A stretch of 64,000 nucleotides of DNA from Pseudoalteromonas sp. 0303 (lineage in GTDB: Bacteria; Pseudomonadota; Gammaproteobacteria; Enterobacterales; Alteromonadaceae). The position numbers were made by a program, and so were the translations under genes. This document shows positions 34,895 through 44,875 of the stretch, piece after piece (the stretch's first letter is position 1; each line of letters starts with the position of its first letter). The notes beneath the pieces are model-generated. The model did no database searches. It was not told the DNA's origin and saw only the letters and a program-made list of their open reading frames with translations. The stretch spans positions 1 to 64,000 of the forward strand of contig NZ_JABVXF010000009.1 of the NCBI RefSeq assembly GCF_013349995.1, in the 5' to 3' direction.

Positions 34895-37543
34895 TTACTC
34901 ACCAACAACGGTCACGCGGCTGGTTTGCTGTGCATTTAAACGGGTGCGTAGCGCAACTTTTGCATTGTTATCAACTTTTACAGGCTCGGCATAAGTTTGC
35001 CAGCTTTGGCCGTTGTCTAGGCTGTATTCAATGCTCAAATAAGCAAATGCACTGTTGGCAAATAACTTACCATTTTCAATCACACCGCCTGGTACTGGTA
35101 AATGCAGATTGATGCCATCTTTGGCTAACTTATCAAGCTCTTTTAAGCCTACAGCACTTGAGAACTCAGCCCAGTCTTTTACTTGTTTTTTACTATCGAC
35201 GTTTTCGCCTTCCCAATCGGCTTTATGCCATGCGCGCTCTGCAACAGACAAAATACGCGGGAAGATCATTGCTAATACTTGCTCTTCAGTACGGATTGTT
35301 TCTGACCATACCTGACCTTGCATGCCCAGAATGTTCTCTGGCTTTTCAAGTTTAGGTAATGGGCGACCCACCAACGCTTCTAAATTAACAATTGGCTCAC
35401 GAGTGCGGGTGTAATCGGCATTGGCATACACGTCATCAGGCATGTAATTAAAGGCTTTTTTAGTATCTGTGTAACGAGTGGCCCAGTAATAACCACGCTC
35501 TTCAGGGCTTGCTTCGTATGGGTGGTCAAAGTACAAATGCGTACCGTGTGATAACACCACTTGATAACCGGCATTTGCTAGGCGGTATGCTCTATCGGCA
35601 ACACCCCACTCCCAAATGTTATCCCAAGTATTTACGGTAAAGGTTTTGTTAGGGAACTCATCACGTTTAAACGAGTTTTCACGGTCGTACATGATGCCAT
35701 CTTCCCAAATCCCCGGAGAAATACCGCGTTTTTCAAGTAAGATTGCAACACGTTGTGTGAAATAAGGTTTTAAATCAGCCGGGCCAGCTACACCGTTATT
35801 AGGATCAGCAAATAACGCCTGACAGATTGGCGAGCCTATCCACGAACCAGCACCGACTTCATCACCACCAATATGCAGGTTCTTTAACTGCACACCTGCT
35901 TCGCGGTACATCTGCTGAAGTTCATAAGTTACTTTATCTAAAAATGCGTAGGTTGAGTCCATACACACATTCATTGAGTTATCTTTGTAGTTTTGTACGG
36001 TCATGTACACAGAGGTATCTTTTGGATCAGTAAGCAAATATTGCGTTGCTGGCCCCATATCTATGTGTTGAATTTCTTTGTTTGCCGAGCGCGTTTTAAT
36101 GTTGTTTTTAGCGGCTTTCTCAGCTTCTTCTAACATGTTGTGATAACGCGCTTCCATCGCTTTGATTGAGGCACGCGCATGGCCTGGCCCTTCAACTTCT
36201 GGGATGATTTGAATGTGGCGGTCTTTCGCAAACTTTAATAGCTCAACAAACTCATCACGTTTCAGATAACCATTACCTGAGCCTGATTTAAACGGTCCAG
36301 TGCCAAGCTGAGTTAATAAGCACTCGCGCTCTTCTAAATCAAAGCAGCGATAGCCACCAACGTCGGTAAGCTCTGGTAGGCCTGGGATCTCAAGTCGCCA
36401 GCCTTCATCTTCTGAAAAGTGCCAGTGTAGCTTATTCATTTTATAGCGAGCCATTTGCTCAACCAGCTTGAACATTGCCTCTTTGCCATGATAGTTACGA
36501 CCATTATCGTAATGCATACCACGCCAACCATAACGCGGTGAGTCTTCAAGTTCTAACTGCGGTAAGCTGGCACTGCCTTGGCTATTTGCAGGAATGAGGT
36601 TCAATAAGCTTTGCATCGCATAAAACACACCTGCGTTATCGCTACCTACGATATTGATCACTTCATCATCAATCTCTAGGGTGTAGCTTTCTGCTTTTGC
36701 ATTATTGAGTTTAGGGTCAACTTTTAAGCGAATTACTTTGTCTTTGCCAACATTGATATGATCAGGCTGTGCTTTAAGGCTAATGCCATAGTCATCTTGC
36801 AAGTCTTGCATAAACACCATAACTTCGTGCTTAAGCTGACCTTGATAACTGATTTGCCAATTATTGTTTAACGTTGCGCTGCCACGGTTAAAATCAACTT
36901 TACGAGGCTTCGGAATAATACGCTTTAAAGCATCGTCTTTACTGATCGACACCTTATCTGTGCTATTACGCTCGAAACGTACTTTTGCCGTTGCTAAAAC
37001 CGATAAATCTTTTGGCTCATTGTAACGGCGTAACTGATTTTCACGGGTAAATGGCGTCACAAACTGTTTAAAGTCTTCAGTGTCGGTGTTGGCAAATACG
37101 GCTGGTTTATTCTTATCTGAAACAAAAAATGCCCGTGGCATAAAGTCACTGTAAGCTACAATCCATACTTGCGCATCAAACGGCAACGCTAAACTTTCAC
37201 CTGCACCTAAACCTTTAAACGAGCTCGTTGGTACGATGCGATGAAGGTCACCATTAACGTGTTCAATGTTTAGGCCCGCAACATGCTCGGTTGAGATTTT
37301 ACGAACTGAGTGAATATAAAGCTGCCAGTCGCTCTCGCCTGCAGGTAACGCCACATCAGAGCCATTGTTGAGGGTAATTTTTCCTAAAAAGCCCGCATCT
37401 TTATTACGAAAGTTATCTTCTACCGAAAACAGCAGTTCGGTACCTTTCGCAAACTGATCAACTTGCGATTGAGTTAATGCTGCACTAGCCATTAAAGGCG
37501 CAGTCGCTAGCATTACCGCGAATAGTGACTTCTTAAAATCCAT
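34895..37543 (-). CDS. GH20 beta-N-acetylhexosaminidase (chitobiase type)
   Basis: The 882-residue secreted or periplasmic enzyme has a signal peptide (MDFKKSLFAVMLATAPLMASA-AL), an N-terminal carbohydrate-binding CHB_HEX domain (about 25-190), a GH20b domain (about 205-325) and the catalytic barrel (about 335-780). A C-terminal domain (about 800-882, FAYLSIEYSLDNGQSWQTYAEP) follows. Catalytic signature HIGGDEVGAGSW (near residue 560) carries the Asp-Glu pair; HWHFSEDEGWRLEIPGLPEL is also typical. It would cut GlcNAc from chitin oligosaccharides, feeding NagP. An excellent ribosome site (GAGGAGAAAG) and a NagR-like operator lie upstream. Confidence 0.95.
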   Translation of the reverse strand: MDFKKSLFAVMLATAPLMASAALTQSQVDQFAKGTELLFSVEDNFRNKDAGFLGKITLNNGSDVALPAGESDWQLYIHSVRKISTEHVAGLNIEHVNGDLHRIVPTSSFKGLGAGESLALPFDAQVWIVAYSDFMPRAFFVSDKNKPAVFANTDTEDFKQFVTPFTRENQLRRYNEPKDLSVLATAKVRFERNSTDKVSISKDDALKRIIPKPRKVDFNRGSATLNNNWQISYQGQLKHEVMVFMQDLQDDYGISLKAQPDHINVGKDKVIRLKVDPKLNNAKAESYTLEIDDEVINIVGSDNAGVFYAMQSLLNLIPANSQGSASLPQLELEDSPRYGWRGMHYDNGRNYHGKEAMFKLVEQMARYKMNKLHWHFSEDEGWRLEIPGLPELTDVGGYRCFDLEERECLLTQLGTGPFKSGSGNGYLKRDEFVELLKFAKDRHIQIIPEVEGPGHARASIKAMEARYHNMLEEAEKAAKNNIKTRSANKEIQHIDMGPATQYLLTDPKDTSVYMTVQNYKDNSMNVCMDSTYAFLDKVTYELQQMYREAGVQLKNLHIGGDEVGAGSWIGSPICQALFADPNNGVAGPADLKPYFTQRVAILLEKRGISPGIWEDGIMYDRENSFKRDEFPNKTFTVNTWDNIWEWGVADRAYRLANAGYQVVLSHGTHLYFDHPYEASPEERGYYWATRYTDTKKAFNYMPDDVYANADYTRTREPIVNLEALVGRPLPKLEKPENILGMQGQVWSETIRTEEQVLAMIFPRILSVAERAWHKADWEGENVDSKKQVKDWAEFSSAVGLKELDKLAKDGINLHLPVPGGVIENGKLFANSAFAYLSIEYSLDNGQSWQTYAEPVKVDNNAKVALRTRLNAQQTSRVTVVGE

Positions 37544-37634
37544 TACTTTCTCCTCGTTTAAGCCCTGAGTGTACGGTATTTCTGCGTACTATTTTTCATT
37601 TTTGTTAATAATTCGTTCCTATCATATAAAAACT

Positions 37635-37656
37635 AAAATGACAGCGCTATCATTTT
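37635..37656. promoter_or_regulatory. NagR-like operator upstream of the hexosaminidase gene
   Basis: AATGACAGCGCTATCATT is a palindrome with one mismatch, about 90 bases before the start codon. Its core TGACAGCGCT is identical to that of the site upstream of nagP. Confidence 0.82.
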
Positions 37657-37679
37657 ATGAAAAATAAAGATGAGGAGTT

Positions 37680-37817
37680 AGCTATCAGCTATCAGCTATC
37701 AGCTATCAGCTATCAGCTATCAGCTATCAGCTATCAGCTATCAGCTATCAGCTATCAGGCTGACGGCTGACGGCTGACGGCTGACGGCTGACGGCTGACG
37801 GCTGACGGCTGACGGCT
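37680..37817. repeat. Double heptamer array: (AGCTATC) x ~11 then (GGCTGAC) x ~8
   Basis: From 37680 to 37758 the unit AGCTATC repeats about 11 times without error. From 37758 to 37817 the unit GGCTGAC repeats about 8.5 times. The reverse complement of the second unit (GTCAGCC) differs from a rotation of the first (ATCAGCT) by two transitions, so the halves can pair imperfectly. The array ends exactly at the gabD stop codon. Confidence 0.95.
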
Positions 37818-39244
37818 CAAACCTTAACACAAAGATACTTCTCTTCTAAATACTCATCTAACCCTTGGTGACCGCCTTCTCGGCCTAAGCCAGACTGTTT
37901 AACGCCGCCAAATGGCGCTACTGGGTTTGAGATAAGGCCTTCGTTAATACCTATCATGCCGTATTCGAGTGCTTCGCTTACGCGATAAACTTGCTTGATG
38001 TTTTCACTATAAAAATATGCAGCTAAACCATAAGGTACGTCGTTCGCAAGTTGAAGTACTTCTTCTTCATCATCAAAAGCGATTATGCTGACTACAGGGC
38101 CAAACACTTCATCATGATAGATATCCATCTCTGGGGTCACATCGGTTAAAATTAATGGCGCTTGAAAGCTACCTTCAAGCTCGCTGTTGTCACCGATTAA
38201 CGACGCCCCTTTATCAACCGCATCTTGCACAAGCGTTTGAACTTTCTCTTTTGCTTTAGGGTAAATTAATGGGCCGATATCTACCCCGTCATCTAGACCA
38301 TTACCTACCTTTAACTCAGCTACTTTGTCTGTGAGTTTCTCAAGCACAGTTTCAAGCACTGAGCGCTGAACAAAAATTCGGTTAGCGGCAACACAGGTTT
38401 GTCCTGCGTTTCTAAATTTAGCCCCCATAAGGCCAGCAACAGCCTCATCTAAATCGGCATTATCAAAGATAATGAACGGGGCATTGCCGCCGAGCTCCAT
38501 TGACGTTTGTTTAATTGTTGAGGCACACTGCGATAGTAACTGCTTACCTACACCGGTTGAGCCAGTGAATGTGAACTTACGAACACGCTCCGACTCGGTC
38601 ATGATCTCACCCACCATTTTTGCGTTTTCAGAGACCACCACGTTCAGCGCACCTTTTACAAATCCGGCTTTATCAGCAAGATAGGCTAAGGCAATAGCGC
38701 ACAATGGCGTATGCTCCGAAGGTTTAATCACAAAACTACAACCCGCGGCATAAGCGGGTGCCACTTTACGGGTGATCATGGCAATCGGGAAATTCCAAGG
38801 TGTAATACCAGCCACTACACCAATTGGTTGCTTTATCGTTGTTAAACGATGTTTGCTATCGGTAGCAGGAATTGTGTCGCCATAACTACGCTTTGCTTCT
38901 TCACTAAACCATTTAATAAAGCCTGCACCGTATTCCACTTCGCCCAAGGCTTCTTTTAAAGGCTTACCCTGCTCTTTAGTCATCAATTCAGCAAGTTGTT
39001 GCTTGTGCTCAATAACCAACTCATACCATCGGCGCAGCGTTTCACTACGTTCGGTTGCAGTTGTTTGCTTTAGTTTGCTAAATGCCTCGTCAGCACTTTT
39101 TAAAGCCTGCTCAACACCAGCTTCATCAATATCAGAAACCTGAGTAATTACCTCAGCGGTTGCGGGGTTATCTACACTAAAACGCTGGCTCGTAGAATAA
39201 AAGTCACCGTCGATAAACGAATCAGAAAAAACCAAATCAGACAT
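37817..39244 (-). CDS. gabD: NAD(P)-dependent succinate-semialdehyde dehydrogenase
   Basis: The 475-residue aldehyde dehydrogenase has GITPWNFPIAMITRKVAPAYAAGC (about 142-165), KPSEHTP, the nucleotide loop FTGSTGVGK (near 227), ELGGNAPFIIF with the general-base Glu (near 250), and the catalytic Cys in FRNAGQTCVAANR (near 284). The C-terminal PFGGVKQSGLGREGG fits the GabD group. It would oxidise succinate semialdehyde to succinate in GABA breakdown; no gabT is next to it, so a broader aldehyde role is possible. The start has a strong GGAGG site. Both its upstream region and its stop codon touch heptamer arrays. Confidence 0.88.
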   Translation of the reverse strand: MSDLVFSDSFIDGDFYSTSQRFSVDNPATAEVITQVSDIDEAGVEQALKSADEAFSKLKQTTATERSETLRRWYELVIEHKQQLAELMTKEQGKPLKEALGEVEYGAGFIKWFSEEAKRSYGDTIPATDSKHRLTTIKQPIGVVAGITPWNFPIAMITRKVAPAYAAGCSFVIKPSEHTPLCAIALAYLADKAGFVKGALNVVVSENAKMVGEIMTESERVRKFTFTGSTGVGKQLLSQCASTIKQTSMELGGNAPFIIFDNADLDEAVAGLMGAKFRNAGQTCVAANRIFVQRSVLETVLEKLTDKVAELKVGNGLDDGVDIGPLIYPKAKEKVQTLVQDAVDKGASLIGDNSELEGSFQAPLILTDVTPEMDIYHDEVFGPVVSIIAFDDEEEVLQLANDVPYGLAAYFYSENIKQVYRVSEALEYGMIGINEGLISNPVAPFGGVKQSGLGREGGHQGLDEYLEEKYLCVKV

Positions 39245-39260
39245 AGAACCTCCAAGTAAA

Positions 39261-39299
39261 AGCTATCAGCTATCAGCTATCAGCTATCAGCTATCAGCT
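39261..39299. repeat. Single heptamer array (AGCTATC) x ~5.5
   Basis: Unit AGCTATC repeats 5.5 times between the fdx terminator and the gabD ribosome site, with no GGCTGAC partner. It is the only one of the three main arrays that is one-sided. Confidence 0.93.
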
Positions 39300-39309
39300 C
39301 TAAAAAACA

Positions 39310-39348
39310 AAAAACCGCTGTAGAGACCAAGCAACTACAGCGGTTTTT
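39310..39348 (-). terminator. Terminator of the isc operon
   Basis: AAAAACCGCTGTAG (39310-39323) and CTACAGCGGTTTTT (39335-39348) form a perfect 14-base stem with an 11-base loop, followed by a T-rich run on the minus strand. It ends the operon after fdx. Confidence 0.92.
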
Positions 39349-39370
39349 ACGAAATCAAAGCCGTTAAAAA

Positions 39371-39709
39371 TTAATGCTCTTCATTAACGATATTGAGATT
39401 ATACTTTGGAATTTCAACCACTAAATCTTCATCTTTGATCACCGCTTGGCAACCAAGGCGTGACTCTGGCTCAAGACCCCATGCTTTATCTAGCATATCG
39501 TCTTCAAGCTCATCACTCTCATCTAAAGAGTCGAAGCCTTCACGAATGATTAAGTGGCATGTAGTACACGCACATGATTTTTCACAAGCATGTGGAATGC
39601 TAATACCATTTTTTAGTGCAACATCTAATACCGTTTCACCTGTAGGAGCTTCAATAGCAGCGCCTTCTGGGCATAACTCTTCGTGTGGAAGAAAAATAAT
39701 TTGTGGCAT
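39371..39709 (-). CDS. fdx: [2Fe-2S] ferredoxin of the Isc system
   Basis: This 112-residue adrenodoxin-type ferredoxin has cluster ligands in CEKSCACTTCHLI (C-x5-C-x2-C, residues about 42-51) and LGCQAV (near 87). It supplies electrons for Fe-S cluster assembly on IscU. It lies 11 bases after hscA. No iscX follows; the operon terminator comes directly after. Confidence 0.96.
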   Translation of the reverse strand: MPQIIFLPHEELCPEGAAIEAPTGETVLDVALKNGISIPHACEKSCACTTCHLIIREGFDSLDESDELEDDMLDKAWGLEPESRLGCQAVIKDEDLVVEIPKYNLNIVNEEH

Positions 39710-39720
39710 ACCTTACCTCG

Positions 39721-41583
39721 TTAAACTTCGTCTACTGACTGCCCTTGCAGCGCTTTTTTGATTGATGCATCCATTCTGCGAGCAGCAAATTCGCTACTTG
39801 CATTGTCTACAGCTTCAATCGCTGCTTTAATTTCTGCAGGTGTTGTTGCACTTTCGCGTACGGCAACAAGTTTAGCAATTTCTGCTTTTAACGCACCTAA
39901 TTCTTGTTCATCAAGTAATGCACTGTCGGTTGCCAGAGATGCTTCAAGCGCTTCAACAACACGTAACGCTTCAACTTGCTGTTCTTTCAGCATACGCGCT
40001 TGCATATCGTCTTTTGCATTAGTCATTGATTCTTTTAGCATGTTTGCAACTTGATCATCCGATAAACCAAATGATGGTTTGACCTGAATTTCAGCTTGCA
40101 CACCGGTTGATTTTTCCATTGCCGATACACTTAATAGGCCATCAGCATCTACTTTAAAGGTTACGCGAATATGCGCAGCACCAGCAGCCATGGCCGGAAT
40201 ACCTTTTAAGCTGAACTTAGCCAGTGAACGACAATCGTCAACTAACTCACGCTCACCTTGTAATACATGCAGTGACATAGCCGTTTGACCATCTTTGAAA
40301 GTAGTAAACTCTTGTGCACGTGCAACAGGGATCGTAGTGTTACGTGGAATGATTTTTTCAACCAAGCCACCCATGGTTTCAAGACCTAGCGACAGTGGTA
40401 GTACGTCTAATAGCAACATGTCTGAATCTGGCTTATTGCCAACCAATACATCTGCTTGCAGTGCTGCACCGAGTGCAACTACGCGATCTGGATCGATAGA
40501 AGTCAGTGGCTCTTTATCAAAAAATGCAGCAACTTGAGAGCGTACAATTGGCATACGAGTCGAGCCGCCAACCATTACAACTTGTAGTACTTCTTCGTTC
40601 TCGATACCGGCATCTTTAACCGCTCGGCGACAAGAGCGTAGTGTTTTCTTAACCAGGCTAAGAGCAAGCTCATCAAACGTTTCGCGGGTTACTTCAACTT
40701 TGTGGCTTTGACCATCAAACTCTAAACCTACATTCACAGTTTGGTATTGGCTTAGCGCTTCTTTACACGCTTTTGCTTTATTGATGAATAAACGCAATAC
40801 CGATGCAGAAAGCTCGCTCACACCCGTTTGCGTTTTGAAGTAATCAACTAAAAGCGAGTCAAAATCATCACCACCAAGGCTTGAGTCACCGCCAGTCGCA
40901 AGCACTTCAAATACACCTTGGTGTAAACGTAAAATAGAAATATCGAAGGTACCGCCACCTAAATCGTATACGGCGATAATACCTTCTTGGCCTGAATCAA
41001 GGCCATAAGCAACAGCCGCAGCCGTTGGCTCGTTTAATAAACGTAAAACCTTGATACCAGCAAGCTCTGCGGCATCTTTAGTGCTTTGACGCTGAGCATC
41101 ATCAAAATAAGCTGGCACAGTAATAACTGCGCCTAAGATGTCTTGGCCTGCAAAGCTGTCTTCTGCACGTAATTTTAATGCTTTTAAAATTTCACTCGAT
41201 GCAGTAACAGGGCTAATTGCACCCGCAACCGTGCTGATTGCTAATGAGCCATCATGCTCACAAAATTCGTACGGCAGTTGACCATAGCTTTTTTCGATTT
41301 CAGCCTGAGTTTTACCTAAAAAACGCTTAACCGAGATTAGTGTGTTTGCAGGGTCTTGAGTTGCAGCTGCAGCCGCTCGTTCACCAACCACAATGCTATC
41401 TGCTTGATATTGAACAACCGAAGGTAGCATCGCATTGCCTGCTAAATCAGTCAGTGTACGCGCTTCGCCGCTTTGCACTGTTGCAACTAACGAGTTAGTT
41501 GTACCAAGGTCAATACCGACTGCTAATTTGTGCTCATGTGGTGCCGCGCTCTGCCCCGGCTCAGCAATTTGCAATAATGCCAT
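39721..41583 (-). CDS. hscA: Fe-S cluster assembly Hsp70 chaperone HscA
   Basis: The 620-residue DnaK-family protein has the ATPase phosphate loop [12 protein letters not shown] (residue 24 on), [36 protein letters not shown] and [14 protein letters not shown], then a substrate-binding domain (about 390-505) and helical lid. The N-terminal extension before the first motif ([17 protein letters not shown]) is typical of HscA. With HscB it helps release the cluster from IscU. Confidence 0.97.
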   Translation of the reverse strand: MALLQIAEPGQSAAPHEHKLAVGIDLGTTNSLVATVQSGEARTLTDLAGNAMLPSVVQYQADSIVVGERAAAAATQDPANTLISVKRFLGKTQAEIEKSYGQLPYEFCEHDGSLAISTVAGAISPVTASSEILKALKLRAEDSFAGQDILGAVITVPAYFDDAQRQSTKDAAELAGIKVLRLLNEPTAAAVAYGLDSGQEGIIAVYDLGGGTFDISILRLHQGVFEVLATGGDSSLGGDDFDSLLVDYFKTQTGVSELSASVLRLFINKAKACKEALSQYQTVNVGLEFDGQSHKVEVTRETFDELALSLVKKTLRSCRRAVKDAGIENEEVLQVVMVGGSTRMPIVRSQVAAFFDKEPLTSIDPDRVVALGAALQADVLVGNKPDSDMLLLDVLPLSLGLETMGGLVEKIIPRNTTIPVARAQEFTTFKDGQTAMSLHVLQGERELVDDCRSLAKFSLKGIPAMAAGAAHIRVTFKVDADGLLSVSAMEKSTGVQAEIQVKPSFGLSDDQVANMLKESMTNAKDDMQARMLKEQQVEALRVVEALEASLATDSALLDEQELGALKAEIAKLVAVRESATTPAEIKAAIEAVDNASSEFAARRMDASIKKALQGQSVDEV

Positions 41584-41630
41584 AATGCTCTTTTTAAACT
41601 CTTAAATAGCTGTTGTATAACAACTAACGA

Positions 41631-42158
41631 TTAATCATCAAATAAACTGTCTTCAATACGCTCTAGTTCATCGCGTAGCTTATAAACAAACTTCAATTTA
41701 CGAATATTATCAGCGGCAGCTTGCCATTGTTGCTCATCATTACTTGCCAGCTGAGCGGCTAATTCACTGCTGTATTGTTTATCGAGCTGTTTAATTTGCG
41801 CTTCAAACTGGGCAATTGCTGCATCAGGATCTGCGGCATTTTCAAGTTCTTCTAATTCTTCACGCAGCTCCATTTGCTGCATTAAGAATAGCGGGTCTTG
41901 TAATGTTTGTTGCTCGGCGCGAATATCAACACCAAGCTCGCTTAGCATGTACTCAGCACGTTTTACCGGGTGTTTTAAGGTTTGTAATGCATCATTGATT
42001 TCTGCTGCATTTTGCACAGCAAGTAATTTATCACGGCTGCTAGAGCTTGCGTGGCGATCTGGGTGAACTGCACGTTGCAGCTCAAGGTAGTGTTTATTAA
42101 TAGTCGCTAAATCAATGTTGTAATCTACTGGAATTGCAAATAACTCAAAGTAACGCAT
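41631..42158 (-). CDS. hscB: J-domain co-chaperone HscB
   Basis: I choose the ATG at 42158 (MRYFELF, 175 residues), which lines up with known HscB starts; a TTG at 42170 adds four residues. The J domain has the HPD motif in RAVHPDRHAS (near residue 32). The C-terminal three-helix IscU-binding domain follows (about 85-175). It delivers IscU to HscA. Confidence 0.95.
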   Translation of the reverse strand: MRYFELFAIPVDYNIDLATINKHYLELQRAVHPDRHASSSSRDKLLAVQNAAEINDALQTLKHPVKRAEYMLSELGVDIRAEQQTLQDPLFLMQQMELREELEELENAADPDAAIAQFEAQIKQLDKQYSSELAAQLASNDEQQWQAAADNIRKLKFVYKLRDELERIEDSLFDD

Positions 42159-42191
42159 TACATAATCCAACTCGGTAAACAGGAAAGAACA

Positions 42192-42213
42192 AAGCCCTAC
42201 ATAGGCAGGGCTT
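42192..42213 (-). promoter_or_regulatory. Intercistronic hairpin between iscA and hscB
   Basis: AAGCCCT (42192-42198) and AGGGCTT (42207-42213) form a seven-base stem with an eight-base loop in the 78-base gap. The following T content on the minus strand is low, so it looks more like an attenuator or processing site, separating iscRSUA from hscBA-fdx expression, than a full terminator. Confidence 0.5.
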
Positions 42214-42236
42214 CAAGCAAAGAAAGTTTTATAAGC

Positions 42237-42560
42237 TTAAACGGTGAAGCTTTCGCCGCAACCACACTCATCGGCTTGGTTCGGGTTGTTAAACTTAAAC
42301 CCTTCGTTCAAACCTTCTTTGGTGTAATCAAGCTCAGTACCATCAATGTAGACTAAGCTTTTAGCATCAACGATTACTTTCACACCACGGCTTTCAAAAA
42401 TTTCGTCGCCGTCTGCTAACTCATCAACAAATTCAAGAACATAAGCAAGACCTGAACAGCCCGTCGTTTTAATGCCAACGCGTAGGCCAATGCCTTTGCC
42501 GCGATTTGCTAAAAATGATTCTACGCGGTTTGCTGCCGCATCTGTCAATGTCACTGCCAT
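42237..42560 (-). CDS. iscA: Iron-sulfur cluster assembly protein IscA
   Basis: The 107-residue A-type carrier has the conserved cysteines in TTGCSGLAY (near residue 35) and the C-terminal CGCGESF (about 99-105). It receives or passes on Fe-S clusters. It starts 11 bases after iscU. Confidence 0.97.
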   Translation of the reverse strand: MAVTLTDAAANRVESFLANRGKGIGLRVGIKTTGCSGLAYVLEFVDELADGDEIFESRGVKVIVDAKSLVYIDGTELDYTKEGLNEGFKFNNPNQADECGCGESFTV

Positions 42561-42571
42561 GAATTTATCTC

Positions 42572-42955
42572 TTACTTCGCTTGTTTGCTTTTGTAGTCAG
42601 CAATTGCTGCTTGAATCGCGTCTTCTGCTAAAATTGAACAGTGAATTTTCACTGGCGGTAATTCAAGCTCAGCACTGATATCAGTGTTTTTGATTGTTGC
42701 AGCTTCATCTAATGTTTTGCCTTTTACCCACTCAGTTACAAGTGAAGAAGAAGCGATTGCGCTACCACAACCATATGTTTTGAATTTTGCATCTTCAATT
42801 ACACCTTCTGGTGATACTTTGATTTGCAATTTCATTACGTCACCACATGCTGGTGCACCCACCATACCTGTTGCAACTGACGGATCATTTTTGTCTAAAG
42901 CACCCACGTTACGTGGATTTTCAACATGATCGATTACTTTATCACTATAAGCCAT
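42572..42955 (-). CDS. iscU: Fe-S cluster scaffold protein IscU
   Basis: The 127-residue scaffold has the three cluster cysteines in GAPACGDVM (about 37), [12 protein letters not shown] (about 63) and [10 protein letters not shown] (about 106), plus the LPPVK motif recognised by HscA at about residues 99-103. Clusters are built here by IscS-supplied sulfur. Confidence 0.98.
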   Translation of the reverse strand: MAYSDKVIDHVENPRNVGALDKNDPSVATGMVGAPACGDVMKLQIKVSPEGVIEDAKFKTYGCGSAIASSSLVTEWVKGKTLDEAATIKNTDISAELELPPVKIHCSILAEDAIQAAIADYKSKQAK

Positions 42956-42995
42956 AATACTATCCTCACTACCTGCTAGCGGCGGCGATCACTGA

Positions 42996-44213
42996 TTAGT
43001 GATGCGCCCACTCAACTGAATCTAAATCAATACCTTCTTGATGCATTTCCCATAGAGGAGACATCTCACGTAAACGGCCGATCGAGTTTTTGATTAGTTC
43101 AACGGTGTAATCAATCTCTTCTTCAGTCGTAAAGCGGCCAATGCTGAAACGAATTGAGCTGTGTGCCAACTCGTCATTACGGCCTAATGCACGTAGTACA
43201 TAAGAAGGCTCTAAGCTTGCTGAGGTACAGGCTGAACCTGATGAAACAGCAATGTCTTTAACAGCCATTAATAACGACTCACCTTCAACAAAGTTGAAGC
43301 TGATATTTACAATACCTGGAACTGAGTGACTTGGTTCACCATTGAAGTAAACTTCGTCCATATCAGCCATGATGCCATCAATCAGACGCTTACGAAGTGC
43401 GCTGATGTGTGCATGGTCTTTTTCGAAATCTTCTTTAGCGATTCTAAATGCCGCACCCATACCAACTAATTGGTGAGTAGCTAGTGTGCCTGAACGCATA
43501 CCACGCTCATGACCACCACCGTGCATTTGTGCTTCTAAACGTGCACGTGGCTTACGACGAACATAAAGTGCGCCTACACCTTTCGGGCCATATACTTTGT
43601 GGCCAGAGAACGACATGAAATCTACTTTTAACTGTTGCACGTCGATAAGTACTTTACCTGCGCTTTGTGCAGCATCTACGTGGAACATAATTTTGCGCTC
43701 ACGGCACATTTCGCCGATTGTCGCGATATCTTGGATTACACCTAGCTCGTTATTTACGTGCATTACGCTCACAAGTACTGTGTCGTCACGCATTGCAGCT
43801 TCAAGCTTTTTAAGGTCAAGTAAACCGTTTTCTTCAACGTCCATATAGGTTACTTCGAAACCTTGACGCTCTAGTTCACGACACGTATCAAGCACTGCTT
43901 TGTGCTCCGTTTTAACAGTGATAACGTGCTTGCCTTTCTTCTTATAGAACTGCGCAGCACCTTTAATTGCTAGGTTATTTGATTCTGTAGCACCTGAAGT
44001 GAAAACAATTTCACGCGGGTCAGCGTTGATCAGATCTGCAATGTCTGTACGCGCTTGATCAACTGCTTCTTCTGCTTGCCAACCAAAACGATGTGAGCGT
44101 GATGCAGGGTTACCAAAATTACCGTCCATAGTCAGGCATTGCATCATTTCTTTTGCCACACGTTCATCAACAGGCGTGGTTGCTGCGTAATCTAAATAAA
44201 TCGGTAACTTCAT
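42996..44213 (-). CDS. iscS: Cysteine desulfurase IscS
   Basis: The ATG at 44213 ([16 protein letters not shown]) gives 405 residues, the standard length. The PLP lysine lies in [12 protein letters not shown] (near 206), with [10 protein letters not shown] just before. The active-site loop has [21 protein letters not shown] (Cys near 328). The C-terminal end [21 protein letters not shown] is typical of proteobacterial IscS. It releases sulfur from cysteine for Fe-S clusters and tRNA thiolation. Confidence 0.98.
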   Translation of the reverse strand: MKLPIYLDYAATTPVDERVAKEMMQCLTMDGNFGNPASRSHRFGWQAEEAVDQARTDIADLINADPREIVFTSGATESNNLAIKGAAQFYKKKGKHVITVKTEHKAVLDTCRELERQGFEVTYMDVEENGLLDLKKLEAAMRDDTVLVSVMHVNNELGVIQDIATIGEMCRERKIMFHVDAAQSAGKVLIDVQQLKVDFMSFSGHKVYGPKGVGALYVRRKPRARLEAQMHGGGHERGMRSGTLATHQLVGMGAAFRIAKEDFEKDHAHISALRKRLIDGIMADMDEVYFNGEPSHSVPGIVNISFNFVEGESLLMAVKDIAVSSGSACTSASLEPSYVLRALGRNDELAHSSIRFSIGRFTTEEEIDYTVELIKNSIGRLREMSPLWEMHQEGIDLDSVEWAHH

Positions 44214-44235
44214 TTCTCTCTCCGCTTTCGTCAAG

Positions 44236-44727
44236 CTACAGTTGACAGCTTACTTGAATGTTTTCCAGTTGCTTAATTGCATTGTTGATGCTGTTATCTT
44301 GGCGCGATGCGACTTCTTTCACATCAGACTTTTCCACCAATTCAGCAAGGGTAATACTATTTAAAAACTCTTCGATACGTGCGCTTAAGTCCGACCATAA
44401 GGTATGAGTCAAACAACGCATGCCGCTTTGGCAGCCACCCGTTGCATTGTGGCAACGTGTTGCATCAACAGACTCATCAACGGCGTTAATCACATCGCCG
44501 ACAGAAATTTCGTTCGCTTCTCGACCTAGTAAATATCCGCCACCTGGGCCACGCACAGAGGTCACAAGGCCGTTTTTACGTAAACGGGCGAATAGTTGTT
44601 CAAGGTAAGATAACGAAATCTCTTGGCGTTCAGAAATATCGGCAAGAGGCACTGCACCCACATTTGTATGTAGTGCAACATCCAACATGGCGGTTACTGC
44701 GTATCTGCCTTTTGATGTTAACTTCAT
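44236..44727 (-). CDS. iscR: Fe-S cluster regulator IscR
   Basis: This 163-residue Rrf2-family regulator starts at [16 protein letters not shown] (44727); an ORF extension to 44763 needs a TTG and lacks support. The winged helix is followed by the cluster-binding Cys set in [20 protein letters not shown] (three Cys near residues 92-104, then His). In the holo form it represses its own operon through type 1 sites; three such sites lie upstream. Confidence 0.97.
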   Translation of the reverse strand: MKLTSKGRYAVTAMLDVALHTNVGAVPLADISERQEISLSYLEQLFARLRKNGLVTSVRGPGGGYLLGREANEISVGDVINAVDESVDATRCHNATGGCQSGMRCLTHTLWSDLSARIEEFLNSITLAELVEKSDVKEVASRQDNSINNAIKQLENIQVSCQL

Positions 44728-44770
44728 GGAGCCCCCGATGTTACTGCACGCTAAGGTGTGCAAATTTTAA

Positions 44771-44795
44771 TTACCAGACCAAAATAGTCAAGTAT
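44771..44795 (-). promoter_or_regulatory. IscR-type site 1, proximal to iscR
   Basis: On the minus strand the site reads ATACTTGACTATTTTGGTCT and then GGTAA, matching the ATA-x-x-x-GACT...AGTC type 1 IscR pattern in most positions. The TTGACT could also serve as the -35 box. Confidence 0.7.
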
Positions 44796-44837
44796 TATCA
44801 CTTGATAAAAATTGATACTTGCCATTGATAAAACCGA

Positions 44838-44863
44838 ATACTTGACAAAAACAGTCAAGTACT
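44838..44863. promoter_or_regulatory. IscR-type site 2, near-perfect palindrome
   Basis: Arms ATACTTGAC (44838-44846) and GTCAAGTACT (44854-44863) flank AAAAACA. It is the most symmetric of the three sites upstream of iscR. Confidence 0.72.
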
Positions 44864-44875
44864 GGACACATTGTA

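Noticed and set aside
37680-37817. CRISPR array
   Set aside because: Units are 7 bases long with no spacers between them and there are no cas genes. These are tandem heptamers.
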